Below are positions 6,699 to 11,650 of a stretch of DNA of 11,650 nucleotides, one piece after another (within the stretch, counting starts at the first letter, position 1; every line of letters begins with the position of its first letter). A model generated the notes under the pieces. It did no database searches. It saw only the letters and a program-made list of their open reading frames with translations, and was not told the DNA's origin. Where the stretch lies: the NCBI GenBank assembly GCA_964578935.1, contig CAZOEW010000128.1:1-11650 (forward strand), written 5' to 3'. The stretch is from JAQYVL01 sp964578935 (GTDB lineage Bacteria > Desulfobacterota > Desulfobacteria > Desulfobacterales > SURF-7). The position numbers and the translations under genes were made by a program.

Positions 6699-7625
6699 AT
6701 GAAGATTCTCAGAACCCCGGATGAGCGTTTTACCCGTCTGCCGGGCTATCCGTTTGAACCCAATTATGTTGAAATTCTGGACAACGATGGCACTCCATTG
6801 CGGATTCACTATGTCGACGAAGGGCCGAGAGAGGCAAACCCGGTACTTCTCATGCACGGCGAGCCAACGTGGTCCTATTTATACCGAAAAATGATCCCGA
6901 TCATTGCAGATGCGGGAAACCGCGTCATCGCCCCGGATCTGATTGGATTCGGGCGCTCGGACAAACCGGCTGATCGAAACGATTACACGTATAAACGGCA
7001 TGTTGACTGGATGAACGCCTTTCTTGAAAAAACAGCTCTTTCCAAAATCACACTGGTTTGTCAGGACTGGGGCGGCCTGATCGGGCTGAGGCTTGTAACG
7101 GCAAATCCGAATCTTTTCGCCGGTGTCGTGGCGGCAAACACAGGACTTCCCACCGGAGATCACCAGATCCCCGATGCATTTCTGGAATGGCGCAAATATT
7201 CACAGGAGGTTCCGGTTTTTGATGTCAGCCTGCTCATCAAGGCTGTTGTAAAATGCCCTTTCACGGATGATGAGGCCGCTGCATACGATGCGCCGTTTCC
7301 GGATGAATCCTACAAGGAATGCGCCCGCATTCTTCCTTCGCTTGTTCCAATCACTCCTGACGATCCGGAAAGTGAAGCAAATCGAAAGGCATGGGAGGTG
7401 CTGACCCGCTTTGAAAAGCCTTTTTTAACCGCTTTCAGTGATGATGATCCGATCACCAGGGGAGGTGATGCTGTCTTCCAGGGACTTGTTCCCGGAGCAA
7501 AAGGACAACCCCATACAACCATAAACGGAGGCGGCCATTTTCTGCAGGAGGACCGCGGCGAAGAATTCGCGAATGTGGTTGTCGAATTTATCAACCGGCT
7601 TGATGGAAACAGGAAACAACCATGA
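6699..7625 (+). CDS. Haloalkane dehalogenase-like alpha/beta hydrolase (subfamily HLD-I)
   Basis: Haloalkane dehalogenases hydrolyse carbon-halogen bonds to alcohol plus halide in the cytoplasm. The 308-residue product has the full set expected of the subfamily that includes DhlA. The oxyanion-hole region is LMHGEPTWSYLYR with Glu55, and the nucleophile elbow is VCQDWGGLIG with Asp123 and halide-binding Trp124. FLEWRKY carries Trp164, which lines up with the second halide-stabilising Trp of DhlA. The acid Asp lies within AFSDDDPITRG (248-250) and the catalytic His280 in NGGGHFLQED. ATG 6699 is chosen because AAGGAG (6684-6689) lies 9 bases upstream; the frame is open further upstream but without a ribosome site or family sequence. 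The stop overlaps the next start as ATGA, tying its expression to the BchI-like ATPase. It could act on another substrate in vivo; its place in this cluster recalls BchO, but the nucleophile is Asp, not Ser. Confidence 0.88.
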   Translation: MKILRTPDERFTRLPGYPFEPNYVEILDNDGTPLRIHYVDEGPREANPVLLMHGEPTWSYLYRKMIPIIADAGNRVIAPDLIGFGRSDKPADRNDYTYKRHVDWMNAFLEKTALSKITLVCQDWGGLIGLRLVTANPNLFAGVVAANTGLPTGDHQIPDAFLEWRKYSQEVPVFDVSLLIKAVVKCPFTDDEAAAYDAPFPDESYKECARILPSLVPITPDDPESEANRKAWEVLTRFEKPFLTAFSDDDPITRGGDAVFQGLVPGAKGQPHTTINGGGHFLQEDRGEEFANVVVEFINRLDGNRKQP

Positions 7626-8659
7626 AAGACCATCGTGTTTATCCATTCAGCGCGATCGTGGGCCAGGAAGAGATGAAAATGGCTCTTATTCTCAACGCGA
7701 TCAATCCCAAGCTCGGCGGGGTTCTCATCAGCGGCGAAAAGGGTACCGCCAAATCGACGGCGGTAAGGGCTCTTGCTGAATTGCTGCCCGAGATGGAAGT
7801 CGTTGCGGGCTGCCGTTTTTTCTGCGATCCGAAAATACCCGGGAAACTCTGTCCGGACTGCCGGGAAAAGCTGAATACGGAAGGCAGACTGACCACCGGC
7901 AGAATGAAGATGAAGGTTGTGGATCTTCCCATCAATGCCACGGAGGATCGGGTAATCGGGACCCTGGATCTGGAGCACGCGATCCAGAAAGGAGAAAAGC
8001 GTTTCGAACCCGGGATCCTCGCGGAAGCGAATCGCGGCATCCTTTACGTGGACGAAGTGAATCTCCTGGATGACCATATTGTGGATGTACTGCTGGATTC
8101 GGCCGCAATGGGGGTAAACACGGTTGAACGGGAAGGCGTCAGCTACACCCACCCTGCCGAATTTATCCTGGTCGGAACCATGAACCCGGAAGAGGGAGAA
8201 CTGAGGCCTCAGCTTCTTGACCGTTTCGGCCTGTGTGTAAACATCACCGGGATCGGCGATCCGGTCAAACGGGTGGAAATCGTAATGAACCGGGCACATT
8301 TTGAAGACGATCCGGTCGGTATGGCGGAAAAATGGAAAACAAAAGATCAGGAACTCGCCGAAAAAATCATACAGGCCAAATCGATCCTGCCTCAGGTCAG
8401 CATATCCAAAGATCTTCTCCTGAGAATCGCCAACATCAGCATCGCTCTGGATGTAAACGGACACCGGTCGGATCTGATCATGATGAAAGCATCCAAAACC
8501 ATTGCCGGATTTCACGGCCGGAAAGAGGTACAGGTCCAGGATTTAAATGATTCACTTGAAATCGCCCTGTCGCATCGAATGCGGCGTCAGCCGTTTGAGG
8601 ACATGGTCATCGAACCCGGGCGGATTCAAGATCTTGTCAGGCATAAGATCGGCGATTGA
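7622..8659 (+). CDS. BchI/ChlI-like AAA+ chelatase ATPase
   Basis: This 345-residue AAA+ ATPase resembles magnesium-chelatase subunit I, the motor that drives metal insertion into a tetrapyrrole together with a D and an H (or CobN) subunit. It shows Walker A GEKGTAKST (38-46), Walker B ILYVDEVNLL (140-149, Asp144 Glu145), sensor-1 GTMNPEEGELRPQLLDRFG (185-203) with candidate arginine-finger residues, and the C-terminal helical lid with GHRSDLIMMKASKTIAG (280-296). A small Cys cluster at Cys64, Cys68, Cys77 and Cys80 (CxxxC-x8-CxxC) sits between Walker A and Walker B and may bind a metal or respond to redox state. AGGA (7611-7614) lies seven bases before the ATG, which itself overlaps the dehalogenase stop. 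A MoxR-like role in activating another metalloenzyme is a possible alternative. Confidence 0.9.
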   Translation: MKDHRVYPFSAIVGQEEMKMALILNAINPKLGGVLISGEKGTAKSTAVRALAELLPEMEVVAGCRFFCDPKIPGKLCPDCREKLNTEGRLTTGRMKMKVVDLPINATEDRVIGTLDLEHAIQKGEKRFEPGILAEANRGILYVDEVNLLDDHIVDVLLDSAAMGVNTVEREGVSYTHPAEFILVGTMNPEEGELRPQLLDRFGLCVNITGIGDPVKRVEIVMNRAHFEDDPVGMAEKWKTKDQELAEKIIQAKSILPQVSISKDLLLRIANISIALDVNGHRSDLIMMKASKTIAGFHGRKEVQVQDLNDSLEIALSHRMRRQPFEDMVIEPGRIQDLVRHKIGD

Positions 8660-8679
8660 AAGAAAATTGATAACAAACC

Positions 8680-10779
8680 ATGGAAAGAATGAAACACAAT
8701 CCGTCCATATTTCCCTTTACCGCAATCGTCGGGCAGGAACTTCTCAAGCTGGGCCTGGTCCTGAACGCGATTAATCCAAAGCTTGGAGGAATATTGATCC
8801 GGGGTGAAAAAGGAACCGCCAAATCAACAGCGGCAAGGTCCCTCTCCAGCCTTCTCTCCGCGATCGAAGTTGTGGTTGAATGCCCGTATCGCTGCAATCC
8901 TTCCAACATTCAAACCATGTGCATGAAATGCAGATCCAGAAAAGACGCCGGTGAAACACTCCGCGCAGCGAAAGCCCCCCTGCAGGTTGTCAATCTTCCC
9001 CTCAACACAACCGAGGACCGCCTGGTAGGAGGCATTGATTTTGAAAACACCCTGCGGGCCGGAGTCAGAAATTTTCAGCCCGGTCTTCTGGCGGAAGCCA
9101 ACCGCGGAATCATCTATATCGATGAAGTGAATCTGCTTGAAAATCATCTGGTGGATATCCTGCTGGACACCGCCGTCACCGGTATCAACATTGTGCGGCG
9201 GGAGAGCATAAGCGTTGTCCATCCGGCTCACTTTATTCTGATTGCCACCATGAACCCCGAAGAGGGTGACATCCGGCCGCAGCTTCTGGATCGTTTCGGT
9301 TTTGCGGTAAGCATCCGCGGGCTTTCCGATCCAAAACAGCGCATGGAGGTCATTCGCCGGAGAGAACACTTTGATTCAGACCCGGATGGCTTCACGAAAC
9401 TATGGGAAGGAGAACAGGACTCCCTGCGGAAACGGATAAAGCAGGCTCAGCATTGCCTCCGCGAAGTCATGATCCGGCAAGAGCAGCTATCGGAGATATC
9501 CGGAATATGCATGTCCCATCAGGTAGCCGGTCACCGGGCGGACATATTAATGGAAAAAACCGCCAGGACGCTGGCTGCTTTTGACGGGCGCCGGCAGGTT
9601 GATCAAAACGATATCGCAAAGGCGATGGAGCTTGTGCTGAAGCACAGGACCCGGTTGCCGGAGGGAGAACCGCAACACCGAAAAGGCTACGCAGGTTCCG
9701 GTGCGGGCGATACCATTGAATCCGGACTGGCTCCGGAAGCAGGGGAATCGATCCGGGAAAAAGATCCGGATAGGGAGGCAGGCGATCCTGGAGGCGGAGA
9801 TCAATGCTCCAGGCCTGCTGACCGGGACGCTGCTTCTGCAAAAAATGAACCTGCACAGCCCGCAATGGCTGATGAAATAACCGGCGCCCTTTCCGGAACC
9901 GGCACCGCACAGGTATTTGATATCGGGGACCGGGTAACCATGCCCTCAAAAAAAATAGAATTCCCGAAAGACCATTTTAAGCGCCGGGCCAGTGGAAGAA
10001 GAACCTTAACATCCACCCCAAATAAAACCGGACGGTATGTGCGGTCTACCGCCGAGCGTCTTAACAATGACCTGGCTTTTGACGCAACGCTGCGGGCTGC
10101 CGCACCGTATCAAAAAATCAGAACGCATGGCAACCTTGCCGTCACGATCAGAAAGTCCGATATCAGAGAAAAGGTCCGGCAGAAAAAAACATCCAACCTG
10201 CTTCTGTTTGTTGTTGATGCCAGCGGGTCCATGGGTACGAAACTGATGACCGAAACCAAAAGCACCATCCTGTCTCTTCTGATCGAAGCCTACCAGAAAC
10301 GGGATAAGGTCTCCATGGTTGCGTTCAAAGACATGGACGCGCAGGTGCTTCTGCCGCCGACCAATTCCATCGAGATCGCAAAAAAAATGCTTGAAGATCT
10401 GCCCACAGGCGGAAAAACGCCTCTCGGAAAGGGTCTTCTCACATCCTATCGACTGATCAAGATGCAGTTACGGCAGGATCCTGGAACACTGCCGCTGATG
10501 GTGATTATTACCGACGGAAGAGCCAACGTCGGTCTTCATGCAAACAGATCATACGAAGGCCCAAGGTTCGGCGAGATATACCGGGAAATCTCTGAAATCT
10601 GCCGGCTGTTTCAAAAGGAAAAAAAAGTGCGCACCATGGTTATCGATGTTGAAGAAAAAAGCACCGGCAGCTTTGACCAGGCGAAAAAACTCGCGGAGGA
10701 ATTAAATGCGAGCTGGTATGTACTGGAAGATATCATTAGCCGGAACATCATAAAAACAGTAAAAAAAGAACTGGAATAA
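8680..10779 (+). CDS. BchI-BchD fusion, cobaltochelatase-type AAA+ ATPase with VWA domain
   Basis: The 699-residue product joins a second BchI-like AAA+ domain (about 10-325) to a D-subunit part with a von Willebrand A domain (about 505-699), the layout of putative cobaltochelatase subunits. The motor has Walker A GEKGTAKST (42-50), Walker B IIYIDEVNLL (144-153), TMNPEEGDIRPQLLDRFG (190-207) and the same CxxxC-x8-CxxC cluster (Cys68, 72, 81, 84). Residues 328-415 are a low-complexity linker rich in Gly, Ala, Asp, Glu and Pro. Then come the family block GRR.....GRYVR (439-455) and DLAFDATLRAAAPYQ (464-478). The VWA metal site is complete: DASGS (513-517), Thr580 in GGKTPLG, and Asp612 in ITDGRAN. 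ATG 8680 has only a weak ribosome site; ATG 8689 is in frame and gives an N-terminus more like its neighbour's. It starts 20 bases after the BchI-like gene and would pair with it as motor and adaptor. Confidence 0.9.
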   Translation: MERMKHNPSIFPFTAIVGQELLKLGLVLNAINPKLGGILIRGEKGTAKSTAARSLSSLLSAIEVVVECPYRCNPSNIQTMCMKCRSRKDAGETLRAAKAPLQVVNLPLNTTEDRLVGGIDFENTLRAGVRNFQPGLLAEANRGIIYIDEVNLLENHLVDILLDTAVTGINIVRRESISVVHPAHFILIATMNPEEGDIRPQLLDRFGFAVSIRGLSDPKQRMEVIRRREHFDSDPDGFTKLWEGEQDSLRKRIKQAQHCLREVMIRQEQLSEISGICMSHQVAGHRADILMEKTARTLAAFDGRRQVDQNDIAKAMELVLKHRTRLPEGEPQHRKGYAGSGAGDTIESGLAPEAGESIREKDPDREAGDPGGGDQCSRPADRDAASAKNEPAQPAMADEITGALSGTGTAQVFDIGDRVTMPSKKIEFPKDHFKRRASGRRTLTSTPNKTGRYVRSTAERLNNDLAFDATLRAAAPYQKIRTHGNLAVTIRKSDIREKVRQKKTSNLLLFVVDASGSMGTKLMTETKSTILSLLIEAYQKRDKVSMVAFKDMDAQVLLPPTNSIEIAKKMLEDLPTGGKTPLGKGLLTSYRLIKMQLRQDPGTLPLMVIITDGRANVGLHANRSYEGPRFGEIYREISEICRLFQKEKKVRTMVIDVEEKSTGSFDQAKKLAEELNASWYVLEDIISRNIIKTVKKELE

Positions 10780-10821
10780 AAATGTTTTTCCGAATGGCAA
10801 TCCATCGGAATGGGTTGGAAG

Positions 10822-10831
10822 AAGGAGGAGG
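10822..10831 (+). promoter_or_regulatory. Strong ribosome binding site of the radical SAM gene
   Basis: Overlapping AAGGAGG and GGAGG signals end 8-11 bases before ATG 10840. This is the strongest ribosome site in the rightward cluster and fixes the start of the radical SAM gene. Confidence 0.6.
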
Positions 10832-10839
10832 AAGAGAAG

Positions 10840-11650
10840 ATGAACAACAGAAAACCAAGAGTATTGTTAACCGCAAGTTACGGCCCCAACGAACTGGGAT
10901 GGGGTGAGGATATGTACGACCTGATCGCAGCCCGGCTCGGCCGCGGGCATGGTCCATTCCAGGTCACATCCCACTGTCATTATTTTGCCCTGTATCTCCT
11001 GGCAGAAAACATAACCAACCCGACCACGGTTCTGGAAAATCCTCACTGGGACGAGTTTGACAGAGAGCTTGATGAAGGCTACGATATCGTCGGCTTCCAG
11101 CTCAAGAGCCTGCATACTGCCAAGATCGCCCGAATGATGAAACGGATTCGTGAGAAGTGTCCGAACACAAAAATTGTGATTGGCGGCTATGGTGTAAGCG
11201 CCCTTCAAACCCCTGTGCCCGGAGACACCAATGGCGATGCGGTTTATATCCGGGAAAACGCGGATTACCTCTGCCGCGAGGAAGGGGTGCGGTTCATGCG
11301 CCGGATATTAGGCGATGAACCGGTTGACCGTGAGATCACCCAGTATCATCTGCCGATGACGGGGATTGCACTGGCAGGGATGAACCTGCAGGTCAGATTC
11401 CCGATTGTTCTTGGCGCCTTAGGATGCCCCAATGCCTGCGACTTCTGCAATACCAGTGCGTTTTTTCATCATAAAAAAATCTACGTAGCCGAACCTGAAC
11501 AGATCTACCGATTTGTTAAAAATTACCAGAAGCGTCTGAGGTCAGACAACTTCATGTTTATCCTTTTTGACGAAGATATGTTTTTAAACAGGGAGTATGT
11601 TCTGGAACTGGGAAGGCTGCTCCGCAGCGACCGGACAACCTGGGGCGTTC
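10840..11650 (+). CDS. B12-binding radical SAM protein (partial, cut by right edge)
   Basis: The first 270 codons are visible with no stop. The N-terminal part (about 5-160) looks like a cobalamin-binding Rossmann domain, with strands around RVLLTASYG, YDIVGFQLKS (81-90) and TKIVIGGYGVS (110-120). The classical DxHxxG motif is not evident, as is common in the radical SAM class. The radical SAM core then begins with GALGCPNACDFC, giving the [4Fe-4S]-binding CxxxCxxC at Cys196, Cys200 and Cys203. FMFILFDEDMFLNREYV (238-254) matches the DD/ED.f motif common in B12 radical SAM enzymes such as BchE-like cyclases and methyltransferases. The start is fixed by a strong Shine-Dalgarno. It lies 60 bases after the chelatase fusion and probably shares its transcript. 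Its reaction is unknown; a tetrapyrrole or other cofactor substrate is suggested only by context. Confidence 0.85.
   Translation, partial: MNNRKPRVLLTASYGPNELGWGEDMYDLIAARLGRGHGPFQVTSHCHYFALYLLAENITNPTTVLENPHWDEFDRELDEGYDIVGFQLKSLHTAKIARMMKRIREKCPNTKIVIGGYGVSALQTPVPGDTNGDAVYIRENADYLCREEGVRFMRRILGDEPVDREITQYHLPMTGIALAGMNLQVRFPIVLGALGCPNACDFCNTSAFFHHKKIYVAEPEQIYRFVKNYQKRLRSDNFMFILFDEDMFLNREYVLELGRLLRSDRTTWGV

Noticed and set aside
7310..8515. Long minus-strand open frame opposite the dehalogenase and BchI-like genes
   Set aside because: It is antisense to two well-supported genes with intact motifs. Its translation is rich in Phe, His and Arg and has no recognisable domain, so it is a codon-bias shadow.
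8824..9369. Minus-strand frame opposite the chelatase fusion
   Set aside because: It is a shadow of the AAA+ domain, with no domain features or ribosome site of its own.
10790..10820. Imperfect hairpin between the chelatase fusion and the radical SAM gene
   Set aside because: The arms pair only with a bulge and no T-tract follows. The short gap and strong ribosome site favour read-through.

Overview
The window reads as an ordinary chromosomal stretch of a mid-GC Gram-negative bacterium. The gene mix is a BchI-like ATPase, a cobaltochelatase-like ATPase/VWA fusion, a B12-type radical SAM protein, an acyl-CoA-metabolism-type kinase and a haloalkane-dehalogenase-like hydrolase. This would fit a Desulfobacterota-type or other metabolically versatile anaerobe. 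That assignment is inference from gene content; the window holds no rRNA or other phylogenetic marker.

Layout. (1) Positions 1-670 are visibly more AT-rich than the rest. They hold the 5' end of an unrecognised membrane-protein gene running leftwards off the window (start at 250, with a good promoter just upstream) and a gene-free stretch with several inverted repeats. (2) Positions 671-4132 form a leftward cluster: MBL-fold hydrolase, ACAD10/11-type phosphotransferase, a 36-codon small ORF with a near-perfect Shine-Dalgarno, and a 12-TM MFS transporter. It looks like one transcription unit driven by a TTGACA/TATAGC promoter near 4300. (3) A back-to-back promoter (TTGACA/TATGTT) starts the rightward unit: an RluA-family pseudouridine synthase overlapping a YhiN/HI0933-type flavoprotein by 17 bases. 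(4) After a 286-base gap comes a tight rightward cluster: a haloalkane-dehalogenase subfamily I-like hydrolase, a BchI-like AAA+ ATPase (ATGA overlap), a BchI-BchD fusion (cobaltochelatase type, 20-base gap) and a B12-binding radical SAM protein (60-base gap, cut by the right edge).

The most interesting part is region 4. An alpha/beta hydrolase translationally coupled to BchI- and BchD-type chelatase motor subunits recalls the bchI-bchD-bchO operon of phototrophs, and a BchE-like class of enzyme (B12 radical SAM) follows. However, the hydrolase has an Asp-nucleophile dehalogenase active site rather than a Ser one, and no catalytic chelatase subunit (BchH/CobN) is visible. The cluster could make or load an unusual tetrapyrrole or metal cofactor, or the ATPase/VWA pair could activate some other metalloenzyme. 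The sequence alone cannot decide between these.

No rRNA, tRNA, CRISPR array, insertion sequence or transposase was seen.
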